Part shown: positions 16,468-24,852 of the stretch, in pieces
Layout of the letters: each line of letters opens with the position of its first letter
Numbering within the stretch: the first letter of the stretch is position 1
NCBI GenBank assembly: GCA_016190375.1
Contig: JACPQR010000226.1
Location: 59,670-123,669 of the forward strand
Source: Deltaproteobacteria bacterium
GTDB lineage: Bacteria; Myxococcota_A; Polyangia; JACPQR01
Direction of reading: 5' to 3'
Length of the DNA stretch: 64,000 nucleotides
Notes under the pieces: model-generated
What the model saw: only the letters and a program-made list of their open reading frames with translations
Databases searched by the model: none
What the model was told of the DNA's origin: nothing
Program-made: the position numbers and the translations under genes

Positions 16468-16981
16468 AGGCGGAGAAGTCCGCCCAGCTCACCTGACCCT
16501 CCAGACGTAGCGCGAACCCGTCGTGAACCCGGACGCTGGCGCCCAGCGGGATCGACGGCAAGAGCTCGTCCCCGAAGCTCCCGGCCCGCGGAGCCGTGTA
16601 CAGCCAGGTCTGGTCGAACAGCCGCACCGCGAGTGGCAGAGAGACTCCGGCCCAGAGCCATCCGAGCTCGACCTCGACCCCGCCGGCGAACCGGTCCATT
16701 CGAACGAGGTCGGCGCGTGCGGCGAGCCCCGCCGCGACCGCCTCGGTGTCGAACGCGCCCACCACGGACAGAGTCAGCCAGGAGCCGACGCGGCCGGTGA
16801 ACCAGAGCTGGCCGGCGCCGCGCCACTCCTCGATCACGAAGGGTCGGGGGCTGACGAAGGCGGCCCCGGCGCCGGCCTCGAACGTGCGGCCCGGCATGGG
16901 AGCGGACGCCGGTCGCAGGCCGGCGAGAGGTGCGCAACCTCCGAGGAGCGTCAGGGCCAAGAGCGCGCGCAGACCGTTCAT
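16421..16981 (-). CDS. Small outer-membrane-type lipoprotein
   Basis: A 186-residue protein with lipoprotein signal MNGLRALLALTLLGGC. It then has alternating hydrophobic strands rich in Gly, Trp and Tyr that end in an aromatic residue (GLAGAYQW), a pattern suggesting a small beta-barrel or barrel-like protein. No specific family was recognised. Its ATG lies 2 bases after the stop of the DUF3943 gene, so the two should be translated together and may act together in the envelope. The last 47 bases overlap the convergent EEP gene. Confidence 0.72.
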   Translation of the reverse strand: MNGLRALLALTLLGGCAPLAGLRPASAPMPGRTFEAGAGAAFVSPRPFVIEEWRGAGQLWFTGRVGSWLTLSVVGAFDTEAVAAGLAARADLVRMDRFAGGVEVELGWLWAGVSLPLAVRLFDQTWLYTAPRAGSFGDELLPSIPLGASVRVHDGFALRLEGQVSWADFSAFNRRFHLGLAGAYQW

Positions 16982-16983
16982 GG

Positions 16984-18549
16984 CTAGAACTGGAGCCCGA
17001 GCGTCGCCGTCATGCGCCTGTCCCAGCGGCTGTCGCGGATCTTCTCCAGGCGGCTCCATCGAACGACCTGGTCGCTCGAGGCGCGGGCGACGACCGGAAG
17101 CCAGGGCAGTCTCGCCTGGATCCAGGCGCCGTACTCGAGGATCTGGTCGTCGCCTCCGACGTCGCGCGACACCTGCTCCTGCCATCGATCGAGCCCGTCG
17201 ATCGACCCGTAGTCCCCGTACGCGAGATGCCCGCCGACCTCGATCCCGCGGTAGGAGGCGACGGCGCGCAGTCTCGCGGAGTAACCGAGCGCAAAGTAGT
17301 AGCCCTGCTTGGACAGGACGGTCTTGGTGCCGTCGATTCCGTTCCGCAGGATCCACGGCTCGAAGGCGAGCGAGCGCACGGACGCGAAGTCCCCGCTGAG
17401 GTCTGCGCCTAGCCGCAGCCAGAGCCCGCCGGCGCCGAACCACAACCTCCCCACGGCGGCCGCGAAGTGCGCCACGGCGAGCTGGTCGCGGCGGCCCAGG
17501 ACCCACCGATCGGCGTCCCGGAAGGCGTTCGCGAACGCCACGAGCACCCCGTGGCCCGCCTGCCCGTGGCTCGCCGGCTCGATCCGCTGGGAGTAGTAGC
17601 CGACGATGTCCGCCTCGAGCCAGAGGTCGAAGTCCTCGAGGCCGTCGTCCGTGACCTCCATGCGCAGTCGGAGCTCGGTGAAGTTCCCCTCACCGAAGAG
17701 CAGGTGGAAGCGTCCAGGGTCGAGGAAGCCAGGGACCGAGACGATCTGGGCCTCGGCGACGATGTTCTGCAGCCGAGCCTCCTTGCCGGCGTCGTTCGAC
17801 ACGGCCGTCGCTCCGGACGCCAGGCGGAAGCGGTGCCAGAAGGCCGAGCTGAAGCCGAGGGCGTCGGGCGGCAGCGGCGCGGGCTTGCGAGGTCTGTCGA
17901 ACGCGTCATGAGCACGCCTGGGCGCGCCCAGCGTCACCGCCGCGATTTCCTGCGCCAGCCCGCGGCCGGGCGCGCTGGTCACGTACTCGCCGAGCTGGAA
18001 CAGGAACTCGCCGATGACCATCCCTCCCACGGGAGTGACGATGAGGTCGTTGATGCTCACCTTCTCGCGCCACTCGAGGGCGAACTCCCAGAAGGTGGAG
18101 GCCACGAGCACGGCGAGGAACGCCTCGTGGGGATCGAAGCCGTTCACCCTGGGCATACCGTAGTAGGCGGCGCCCGCCAGCGGATGCAGGATGTTGTTCG
18201 TGGTGAACAGGTTGTTGTCGAAGCGAACCGCCCGGAGGGTGAATCGGTCGACGGGGCTCGGCTGGTCCCAGTCGGACTGGTTCGCGTGACGCTGCACCCA
18301 GTAGTGGAGAACACCGAGGCCCGCCACCCCGACGTCCTCGATGGTAGCTCTGAGCAGATGCGGGCGTCTCCGCTTCTCGCCGAACCAGTCGAGATAGGTG
18401 TCGCGAAATGGTCGCGCCCGCCCGCTCGAGTCGACGAAGGTGTCGCGCTCGATCGCATTCGCCCGTCCCTGCTGGACGAGCGTCGCGATCGCCGCCATCG
18501 CCGCCATCGCTCCCGACAGGACGGCAGTTCGCAGCGCGAGGCGTGACAC
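16984..18549 (-). CDS. DUF3943-like exported protein
   Basis: About 521 residues from a GTG at 18549. The start gives a signal peptide (VSRLALRTAVLSG, hydrophobic stretch, cut near ANA). The frame is open to 18630, so the start is uncertain. The N-terminal half carries the motif block FDNNLFTTNNILHPLAG, AAYYGMPRVNG and FWEFALEWREKVSINDL, which I associate with the DUF3943 family of predicted outer-membrane proteins. The C-terminal half is strand-rich and ends in an aromatic residue (LGLQF), as beta-barrels do. It is followed 2 bases later by a small lipoprotein gene. Family assignment is from memory of motif style. Confidence 0.7.
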   Translation of the reverse strand: MSRLALRTAVLSGAMAAMAAIATLVQQGRANAIERDTFVDSSGRARPFRDTYLDWFGEKRRRPHLLRATIEDVGVAGLGVLHYWVQRHANQSDWDQPSPVDRFTLRAVRFDNNLFTTNNILHPLAGAAYYGMPRVNGFDPHEAFLAVLVASTFWEFALEWREKVSINDLIVTPVGGMVIGEFLFQLGEYVTSAPGRGLAQEIAAVTLGAPRRAHDAFDRPRKPAPLPPDALGFSSAFWHRFRLASGATAVSNDAGKEARLQNIVAEAQIVSVPGFLDPGRFHLLFGEGNFTELRLRMEVTDDGLEDFDLWLEADIVGYYSQRIEPASHGQAGHGVLVAFANAFRDADRWVLGRRDQLAVAHFAAAVGRLWFGAGGLWLRLGADLSGDFASVRSLAFEPWILRNGIDGTKTVLSKQGYYFALGYSARLRAVASYRGIEVGGHLAYGDYGSIDGLDRWQEQVSRDVGGDDQILEYGAWIQARLPWLPVVARASSDQVVRWSRLEKIRDSRWDRRMTATLGLQF

Positions 18550-18936
18550 ACGGCCAGAGGTGCAGCGCCCGTGCCAGAGCCGGTGCCGCCGCTCGGCGCA
18601 TGCGCGCAACGAGGGCGAGCGGCTCGGCATGGTAGGGTCGCGCCGTGACCGCCGCCGCGAGCGAGGACCGGCGCCCGCAGGCCGCGTTTCTGCTCACCGC
18701 GTACGGAGGCTCCGCGGCGCTGTCGATTGGCGTCGTGGCCACGGCGGCGCATCGATCCCCCTCGCGAGCTCGGCTGCTGCGATCGCGATGTTCCTGCCCG
18801 CTTCCGGCTACGAGTGCTGACCTGGCGGTGTCATCGGCTCCCGGAGGAAGCGGTCCGTTTCAAGCTGACCCGCGCGAAGGTGTTCCCCGTCGACGACGCC
18901 GCACCGCTCGACGACGACTTGACACGGCGCAGTTAA
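18550..18936. other. Intergenic stretch without a convincing gene
   Basis: Open frames exist on both strands, but their composition looks like antisense or noncoding GC-rich sequence. TTGACA at 18919-18924 lies just before the toxin-antitoxin pair and could be its -35 element; the best -10 match (TACATC at 18944) is weak and 19 bases away. Confidence 0.4.
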
Positions 18937-19248
18937 TTGACCATACATCAATGTGTGTCGGCTGCACCGCTCAGTCCTCCGGCCGCCAAGGCGCGCATCC
19001 GGGAGATCCTGGTTGGCGGCACGGTCACGCTGACGGCGCACGCGTGGAAGGAGATGGCGAAGGACTCGATGGACATGGTGGACGTCGTCAACGTGCTGCG
19101 GGGCGGGATCGTGGAGCCGGCCGAGTGGGAGAACGGGGAGTGGCGCTACCGCGTCCACACGCCGAGGGGCCTGTGGGTGGTGGTGGCCTTGCCCGAGGAT
19201 GCCGAGGACGAGCTGGTCGTGGTCACGGCCTGGAGGGCGAAGCCATGA
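18937..19248 (+). CDS. DUF4258-type toxin-like protein
   Basis: A small protein (about 97-103 residues) resembling DUF4258 / MqsR-like RNase-fold toxins: a conserved helix with TLTAHAWKEMAKD (the His and the AxxR-like position), then strands WRYRVHTPRGLWVVVAL and ELVVVTAWRAKP. Its stop overlaps the start of a Zn-finger/HTH antitoxin-like gene (ATGA), the usual toxin-first order of MqsRA-like pairs. The start is unclear: TTG at 18937 or GTG at 18955, neither with an obvious RBS. Toxicity is inferred from family and partner only. Confidence 0.8.
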   Translation: MTIHQCVSAAPLSPPAAKARIREILVGGTVTLTAHAWKEMAKDSMDMVDVVNVLRGGIVEPAEWENGEWRYRVHTPRGLWVVVALPEDAEDELVVVTAWRAKP

Positions 19249-19751
19249 AGTGCCAGGAGTGCAGGGGGGAGATGACGTCGAGGCGGGAGGCGCACCGCTA
19301 CGTGGAGTCGGGCCTGCCCAACGTCACGCTGGTCGACGTCGAGGTGAGGCAGTGCCCACGGTGCGGCGAGCGCACGGTAGGAATCCCGAGGGTGGAGGAG
19401 CTGCACAGGTTGCTGGCCCTGGAGCTGGCCCGCAAGCCCGAGCGGCTGCTCCCCAACGAGATCCGCTTTCTCCGCAAGTACCTCGGCCTGTCTGGGGTCG
19501 ACTTCGCGGAGCGGATGAGGGTGGACCCCGCGACCGTGTCGCGCTGGGAGCGCGAGCAGGAGCCGCAGCCGATGGGACCGCAGGCCGAGCTGCTGCTGCG
19601 GCTCATGGCCGTTCGCGACCGGCCCGTCTCCGACTACACCGAGGAGAGCATGGAAGGCGCGGCCCGCGCGGACGCGGCACCACTGTCCGTCCGGCTCCGA
19701 CCGTCGCGCGGCGGCTGGCGACACGACGACGCCGACCGGGACGCTGCCTGA
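19245..19751 (+). CDS. YgiT/MqsA-type Zn-finger HTH antitoxin
   Basis: A 168-residue protein. The N-terminal zinc finger has CxxC at 3-6 (MKCQECRG) and CPRC near 37-40. The XRE-type helix-turn-helix follows (LPNEIRFLRKYLGLS, DFAERMRVDPATVSRWER). This is the MqsA/YgiT antitoxin layout, in which the HTH represses the operon and the N-terminal part binds the toxin. About 30 extra C-terminal residues after the HTH are low-complexity and may reflect loss of an earlier stop. It overlaps the toxin gene by 4 bases. Confidence 0.88.
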   Translation: MKCQECRGEMTSRREAHRYVESGLPNVTLVDVEVRQCPRCGERTVGIPRVEELHRLLALELARKPERLLPNEIRFLRKYLGLSGVDFAERMRVDPATVSRWEREQEPQPMGPQAELLLRLMAVRDRPVSDYTEESMEGAARADAAPLSVRLRPSRGGWRHDDADRDAA

Positions 19752-19892
19752 GCGCGCGCACGCCTTCGATGGGCGTCGAGGGTACCCGCGCCTCCGCCCG
19801 CTCGTGCGCGGCTCGAAGGAGCGCCTCCGCGCCGTCCTCTCAGAAGCTCGCCAGAGCGCGCCGGCGCCCGTGGAGAACGGCGCCTAACCGCT

Positions 19893-19979
<87 letters not shown>

Positions 19980-20014
19980 GATAGCGTCGTACTGTCTGCC
20001 TCAGGGAGCCTGCA

Positions 20015-21016
20015 CTGTCAAGAGCGCTGCACGTCTTCGCCGAATGGTCACCGCAGATCCTGCTCGATGATCGCGGCGGGCTATTCCGCGCGTTCGAGCT
20101 GGTCTGTGCGCAACTGCGCGACGCGGGCGTGGCGATCAGGCTGCACTGGGTCTGGCCGTTGTACGAGGCGGGATGCGAGCCGTTCGGTCTCGACGATCAC
20201 CGCCGGCTCCTCGATGCCGTCGCGCCGCTGGGTGCGGCGCTCTCGCTGTGGCCGGTGATCGAGCGCCGGCGCGGGTACTTCCTCAACGACCGCACGAGCT
20301 CGGTGTTCGAGAGGCGTCTCGGGGACCTGCCCGCGCGTCTGGGCGCAGCGGGTCTGGAGGGGCGCGTGGGTCTGACGGTGGACCTCGAGCCTCCCCTCCC
20401 CTGGCTGCTGCGCCGCTTCAGAGCTCCCCTCGCGCCGCCGGACCCGGCGGCCCTCGATCGCATCGCGGCGTGGCTTCGGTCCCTCAGGGCGCGCGGGACC
20501 TTGACCCGCGTGCAGGCGGCCGTGGTCCCGGGCAGGGCGGCGGGGAAGAACTGGGACGACCTCATCCTCATGGCGTACGGGTCGGTCCCCGACCTCACGG
20601 GGCGGCTCGAGGTCGCCTACCCGAGGATCACCGCGATCCTGTCGGCGATCGGGGGCGCGGCGGCGCGACTCGACAACCCGGCCGCCACGCGAGTCGTGGC
20701 GCTCGGGCTCCTCAACAGGGGGGTCCTCGTGAGCGAGCCCACGTTCACCCGCCCCGAGGTCTTCACGCGCGCCGTCGCTCTCGCGGCGCCCCGGGGCGCG
20801 CGAGAGCTGGCGCTCTACGGCCTGTGCGGGCTCTTGTGCGGTCCCGAGGGGATGGTCACGCCGGACCTCGAGCTCCGCGATCGGTGGGATCCGTGCCCGC
20901 CTCGCAGGGTCCGCGCCGAGTCGGAGCTCTCGGAGTGGGTCGCGCCGCTCGTGGCGGCGCTTTCGCTCCCTAGCAGGCTCCGTGACCCGAGCGCCCGAAG
21001 ATCTTCCCCGGGTTGA
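20015..21016 (+). CDS. Uncharacterised protein, possible TIM-barrel hydrolase, likely CTG start
   Basis: The conserved-looking frame runs from just after a stop at 19982 to 21016. It contains no ATG, GTG or TTG before codon 39 (GTG at 20129). The residues before that GTG look like real protein (HVFAEWSPQILLDD). The CTG at 20015 has AGGGAG at 20003-20008, a well-spaced Shine-Dalgarno sequence, so I give it as the start (333 residues). Motifs LTVDLEPPLPW and LILMAYGS resemble strand ends of TIM-barrel glycoside hydrolases, but no family is recognised. The 3' end overlaps the convergent GlcD-type gene by 47 bases. Confidence 0.6.
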   Translation: MSRALHVFAEWSPQILLDDRGGLFRAFELVCAQLRDAGVAIRLHWVWPLYEAGCEPFGLDDHRRLLDAVAPLGAALSLWPVIERRRGYFLNDRTSSVFERRLGDLPARLGAAGLEGRVGLTVDLEPPLPWLLRRFRAPLAPPDPAALDRIAAWLRSLRARGTLTRVQAAVVPGRAAGKNWDDLILMAYGSVPDLTGRLEVAYPRITAILSAIGGAAARLDNPAATRVVALGLLNRGVLVSEPTFTRPEVFTRAVALAAPRGARELALYGLCGLLCGPEGMVTPDLELRDRWDPCPPRRVRAESELSEWVAPLVAALSLPSRLRDPSARRSSPG

Positions 21017-22376
21017 GCAGCCCCTTCGGATCGAAGACCGCCTTGACCTGGCGCTGGAGATCGATGAGCTGGGGCGACTGCTCGTATGCGAGGAAGGGCG
21101 CCTTCTGAAGGCCGATCCCGTGCTCGCCGGAGAGCGTTCCACCCATTTCCACGGCGAGCCGCATGAGCTCCTCGACCGCGCGCTCCACCTCCGGCGACAG
21201 CGAGGGATCGTCCCAGAGGAAGTTCGAGTGCAGGTTCCCGTCCCCCGCGTGCCCATAAGTCGCGACCACGAGCCCGTGCGCGCGGCCGATCTCGCGGGTT
21301 CGCGCGATCATCTCCGGCACCGCAGTTCGCGGCACGACGATGTCCTCGGCGATCTTGTGCAGGTGAGCGGCCTTCAGGGAGCGCGACAGCTCGCGGCGGG
21401 CCGCCCAGAGCGCGCGCCTCTGCGACGCCTCCTGCGCGACCAGGACCTCGACGGCCCCCGCTGCCTCGCAGGCCTCGGCCGCGCGCTCGAGCTCCAGCTC
21501 GACGAGCTCCGCCTCGCCGTCCACCTCGATCAAGAGGAGCGCGGTGGCCCGCGCAGGGACCGGCACGGCGCCCCTGGCGCGGATCGCCGCCAGGCTCTCC
21601 TCGTCGAGGAGCTCGAGGACCGAGGGCGTCAGCCCCGCCGCGACGATCGCGGCGACGGCCCGCCCCGCGGCCGCTGCGTCCGAGAAGAGCGCCAGCGCGG
21701 TCGCGGTCCGGGGCGGTCGCGGGACGAGCCTGAGCCAGAGCTCGGTGAAGACGGCGAGGGTCCCCTCCGAGCCGACGAACAGCGCCGTCAGGTCGTAGCC
21801 GGTGACCCCCTTCACGGTCCGTCTTCCCACCGAGAGCCGCTGGCCCCCCATGAGCACGGCCTCGAGCCCGAGCACGTACTCGCGGGTCACGCCGTACTTG
21901 AACGCCCTCGGCCCACCCGCGTTCTCGGCGACGTTCCCGCCCAGGGCGCACGACTCCAGGCTGTTGGGATCTGGCGGGTAGAAGAGGCCCTCCGCCTCCA
22001 CGGCCGCGTGCAGCTCTCCCGTGATCATCCCGGGCTCCACGATCGCGATCCTGTTCGCCCGATCTATCTGCTTGAGCCTGGCGATCCGCTGCGTGGCCAG
22101 GACCAGCCCGCCGTGGTCCGGGATCGCCCCACCCGACTTCCCCGTCCCCGCGCCCCTCGGCGTCACAGGCACCTCGTGCTGGCTGGCGACCTCGAGCGTC
22201 GCGACGACGTCGTCCGAGGTCTCGGCGCGCACGACCGCCGCGGGAATCACCGGGGGCACCTCCGATTCGTCCCCGGCATACGAAGCCACCAACTCCTCGT
22301 CCGTCAGGACACGGCTCGGCCCTATTCGCCGCCCGATCTCCGCGGCGGCCACGAGCGCTCGCTCACGACGCAGCAT
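20970..22376 (-). CDS. FAD-linked oxidase, GlcD/D-lactate dehydrogenase type
   Basis: A 468-residue flavoprotein of the FAD_binding_4 plus FAD-oxidase C family. The FAD-binding region contains TPRGAGTGKSGG, NSLESCALGGNVAENAGG and RTVKGVTGYDLTALFVGSEG. The C-terminal catalytic region has YGHAGDGNLH (metal/His site) and LSGEHGIG. It oxidises a 2-hydroxy acid such as glycolate or D-lactate. In glycolate oxidase GlcD works with GlcE and GlcF; neither is adjacent here, so a stand-alone D-lactate dehydrogenase role is as likely. ATG 22376 gives the expected N-terminus. It is divergent from the PilZ gene. Confidence 0.95.
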   Translation of the reverse strand: MLRRERALVAAAEIGRRIGPSRVLTDEELVASYAGDESEVPPVIPAAVVRAETSDDVVATLEVASQHEVPVTPRGAGTGKSGGAIPDHGGLVLATQRIARLKQIDRANRIAIVEPGMITGELHAAVEAEGLFYPPDPNSLESCALGGNVAENAGGPRAFKYGVTREYVLGLEAVLMGGQRLSVGRRTVKGVTGYDLTALFVGSEGTLAVFTELWLRLVPRPPRTATALALFSDAAAAGRAVAAIVAAGLTPSVLELLDEESLAAIRARGAVPVPARATALLLIEVDGEAELVELELERAAEACEAAGAVEVLVAQEASQRRALWAARRELSRSLKAAHLHKIAEDIVVPRTAVPEMIARTREIGRAHGLVVATYGHAGDGNLHSNFLWDDPSLSPEVERAVEELMRLAVEMGGTLSGEHGIGLQKAPFLAYEQSPQLIDLQRQVKAVFDPKGLLNPGKIFGRSGHGAC

Positions 22377-22445
22377 TGGCGAATCGTAGCAGGAAGCGGC
22401 TCGAACGCCGTGCGACCGCGACGGCTCGCTTCGGGTTAGCATCGG

Positions 22446-23276
22446 ATGATGAGCCGGGGGGGGACCTTCGAGAAGCGGCGCGAGAAGCGCTCGAAGCGGC
22501 GCCTGCGCGTGGTCCTCGAGGCGGAAGGCACGCGCTCTGGCGGCTACACGACGAACCTGTCCCTGCGCGGAATGCAGGTGACCGCCTCGGTCGTGTTTCC
22601 AATGGGAAGCATCGTGCGAGGGCATATCGAGCTTCCCGCCGGCAAACAGGTCGCCATCGAGGCGAAGGTGCGATGGGCCATCAAGGGCGTGGGGACCTTT
22701 GCGACGTTGCAGCACAAGTCCATGGGCCTGCAGCTCCTCGGAGCTCCGTCGCGGGAGCTGTTCGACCTGCTCGAGAACCCGCGTGAGGACGAGGCGCGGC
22801 AAGGCAGTGGTCCGACCGCGACCGCCACGACCGTGCCGGCAGCAGCGGACCGCGGAACGCGATCCACGGCGCCGGAGGCCTCCGCGACTCCCCGCGCTCC
22901 CGCCGGTTGCCTGGGCGTGCGATGCGCCGAGCCCGGAATCGCGATCGGACGGCAAGGCACGGCCGAGCAGCGGATCGAGGAGACGGGCCCCCTGACTGCC
23001 GCCGCGGCCGCCAGGCTGATCGAGCGGGCCGCTCGGGCGGCGCTCGAGAGCATCTTGACAGCCGACCACGAGACGAGAGGCGTCAAGCTGGTCCTCACGA
23101 TCATGGACACCGAGCCTCTGCCGGCGGGCTCTACGATGAGCGCCCTCGCGCGGGTCGAGGCGCTGAGCGAAGGCGGAAGGTTCGTCGACCTGGACGTCGA
23201 TCTGTCCGAGCTCGGCCGCACGCTCGGCAGGGCCACGTTCACGGTGCTGGTCGCGCGACGGCCTCGGACGGAGTGA
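22446..23276 (+). CDS. PilZ domain fused to hotdog thioesterase-like domain
   Basis: A 276-residue protein. Residues 8-110 are a PilZ domain with the basic cluster EKRSKRRLR (RxxxR-type) and NLSLRG (the D/NxSxxG motif), the two elements that bind cyclic di-GMP. A linker of about 45 low-complexity residues follows. The C-terminal domain (about 155-276) has LTAAAAARLIERAARAALE and PLPAGSTMSALARVEALSEG, then FVDLDVDLSELGRTLGRATF, which looks like a hotdog-fold thioesterase related to the FlK/acyl-CoA thioesterase group. The combination suggests a c-di-GMP-controlled acyl-binding or hydrolysing protein. The PilZ call is firm; the hotdog call is by motif style. Confidence 0.82.
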   Translation: MMSRGGTFEKRREKRSKRRLRVVLEAEGTRSGGYTTNLSLRGMQVTASVVFPMGSIVRGHIELPAGKQVAIEAKVRWAIKGVGTFATLQHKSMGLQLLGAPSRELFDLLENPREDEARQGSGPTATATTVPAAADRGTRSTAPEASATPRAPAGCLGVRCAEPGIAIGRQGTAEQRIEETGPLTAAAAARLIERAARAALESILTADHETRGVKLVLTIMDTEPLPAGSTMSALARVEALSEGGRFVDLDVDLSELGRTLGRATFTVLVARRPRTE

Positions 23277-23285
23277 GTCGACGCG

Positions 23286-24746
23286 TCACAGCGTGCAGCG
23301 GACGTTGGCGCAACCGGAGTCGTCGCAGTCGACGTCGCCGTCTCCGTCGTCGTCCTCGCCGTTCTCGCAGATCTCCGGCAACGGGCCGTCGAGCTGTCCG
23401 CGCACGGCGGCGGCTCGGGCAGCGATGAACTCGAAGAAGACCTCCTGCCGGTACTCCATCCAGTCGTCCTCGTACCAGCGCCGCGTGTCCTCGGCGATCG
23501 CGTCGGCCGTCTGCTCGAGGACGTGGTTGGCCTCCGCCTCGACGTCCAGCGAGCCCCACGTCTGAAGGACGCCGTCGAGCGCAGCCTCGTACATGCCCAG
23601 GCACTCCGCGTTCTGCTTGCACCGGATGAACACCCAACCGTTCCGCCGGCCCGGCATGCCGTCGGTTCCGGTCGAGCCATACACGTCGTCCTCCGGATTC
23701 CAGAAGCTCTGATCGATGCCCCACGGGATCAGGTAGAAGAGGTCCGAATCGAGGTCGTTGTACAGCTTGTAGTTGTTCGCCCCCATGAAGTAGCCGTCCC
23801 AGTCCGCGATGAAGGCCTGCACCGCTCCCACCAGCAGCACCGCGTCCAGGTCCAGGGCGGCTCCGGCGTCCTCGACGAACGAGCCGATCGGCCCGTTGAC
23901 CGCGTCGATCAGGTCGTCGAGGTCGGTCGTGTCGTTGACGTCCCGGTTCGTCTCGAGCTCGAAGTCCGACTGCCCTCCCGGCACGAGGTCCGACTCGTAG
24001 GTCTCGATGTCGTACAGGTTTCCGGGCGCCTGGTCGAAGCGCGCCTCGACGAACTCGTCGTCGATGGACTCGAGGTTGGCGTACAGCCCGAAGTACTCCC
24101 CGTTGACGAAGACGCGCGCGTGGTTGCACCTGGGCGCGAGCGCCCCGGCCTCGCGAAACAGCCAGTAGCCGATCCTCTCGGCCAAGAGGCTCGGATCCTG
24201 CTCCATGTTGTTGAGCGTCAGGCGCCTCAGGCCCAGGAACCGCTGGCCCTCGACGTACTCGTCCAGCTTGACCTTGAACGCGGCCTTCCCGTCCAGGTCC
24301 CGGAACGAGCCCAGCCCCTTGAGCCGGATGCCGACCTGGTCGAAGACACGCTCCCCCCAGCGCAGCGTCCCGGGCTGGTACTCGTACGGGTTCTCCCGGA
24401 GCGCGTCCACGCTCTCCGGCGGCAGCTCGAGCTCGATCTCCGGAAGAACGTCGGTCGAGTAGAACGCGTCCGAATCGGCGTCCGAGTCGGCGTCGCCATC
24501 CACGTCGCCGTCGCCGTCGCCGTCCGAATCCGAATCCGAATCCGAATCCGAATCCGAGTCCGAATCCGAGTCCGAGTCCGAGTCCGAATCCGAGTCCGAG
24601 TCCGAGTCCGAGTCCGAATCCGAATCCGAGTCCGAGTCCGAGTCCGCATCGGCGTCGCCGTCCGGACCGTCGTCGTCGTCCCCGCAGGCCGAGATGAGGA
24701 AGGGTTGCACGAGGAAGGCCGCGAGGGGGATCGAAGCAAGACGCAT
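23286..24746 (-). CDS. CotH-family lipoprotein with Ser-Asp linker
   Basis: A 486-residue lipoprotein: signal and lipobox LISAC, then a long (SD)n linker, then a CotH kinase domain. The domain contains IRLKGLGSFRDLDGKAAFKV, LRRLTLNNMEQDPS, RVFVNGEYFGLYANLESID, NLYDIETY and FYLIPWGIDQSFW. CotH proteins are atypical protein kinases of spore coats; related bacterial proteins are surface-anchored, of mostly unknown role. The C-terminus carries one MopE-like metal-binding repeat (CENGEDDDGDGDVDC). The Ser-Asp linker resembles those of two other lipoproteins here (34614 and 63764). It converges on the PilZ gene with a 9-base gap. Confidence 0.9.
   Translation of the reverse strand: MRLASIPLAAFLVQPFLISACGDDDDGPDGDADADSDSDSDSDSDSDSDSDSDSDSDSDSDSDSDSDSDSDSDSDGDGDGDVDGDADSDADSDAFYSTDVLPEIELELPPESVDALRENPYEYQPGTLRWGERVFDQVGIRLKGLGSFRDLDGKAAFKVKLDEYVEGQRFLGLRRLTLNNMEQDPSLLAERIGYWLFREAGALAPRCNHARVFVNGEYFGLYANLESIDDEFVEARFDQAPGNLYDIETYESDLVPGGQSDFELETNRDVNDTTDLDDLIDAVNGPIGSFVEDAGAALDLDAVLLVGAVQAFIADWDGYFMGANNYKLYNDLDSDLFYLIPWGIDQSFWNPEDDVYGSTGTDGMPGRRNGWVFIRCKQNAECLGMYEAALDGVLQTWGSLDVEAEANHVLEQTADAIAEDTRRWYEDDWMEYRQEVFFEFIAARAAAVRGQLDGPLPEICENGEDDDGDGDVDCDDSGCANVRCTL
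24475..24657 (-). repeat. Hexanucleotide tandem repeat encoding the Ser-Asp linker
   Basis: On the + strand the unit is TCCGAA or TCCGAG repeated about 20 times with interspersed GCGTCG/GTCGCC variants; on the coding strand it reads (Ser-Asp)n. It stays in frame throughout, so unit gain or loss would change linker length without breaking the gene. Confidence 0.9.
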
Positions 24747-24852
24747 TCAGGCAGTCTACCACCCGGTGCCATGGCGGCTCGCGATCTGCTGGGGATTCTC
24801 GGACGCCAACGGTCCGCTGGCACGGCCCGGTGCCCCGAGGTAGCGTCCGGCC

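Noticed and set aside
24475..24657. Regularly spaced short repeats as a CRISPR array
   Set aside because: The repeats are in-frame hexamers with no spacers and no cas genes nearby.
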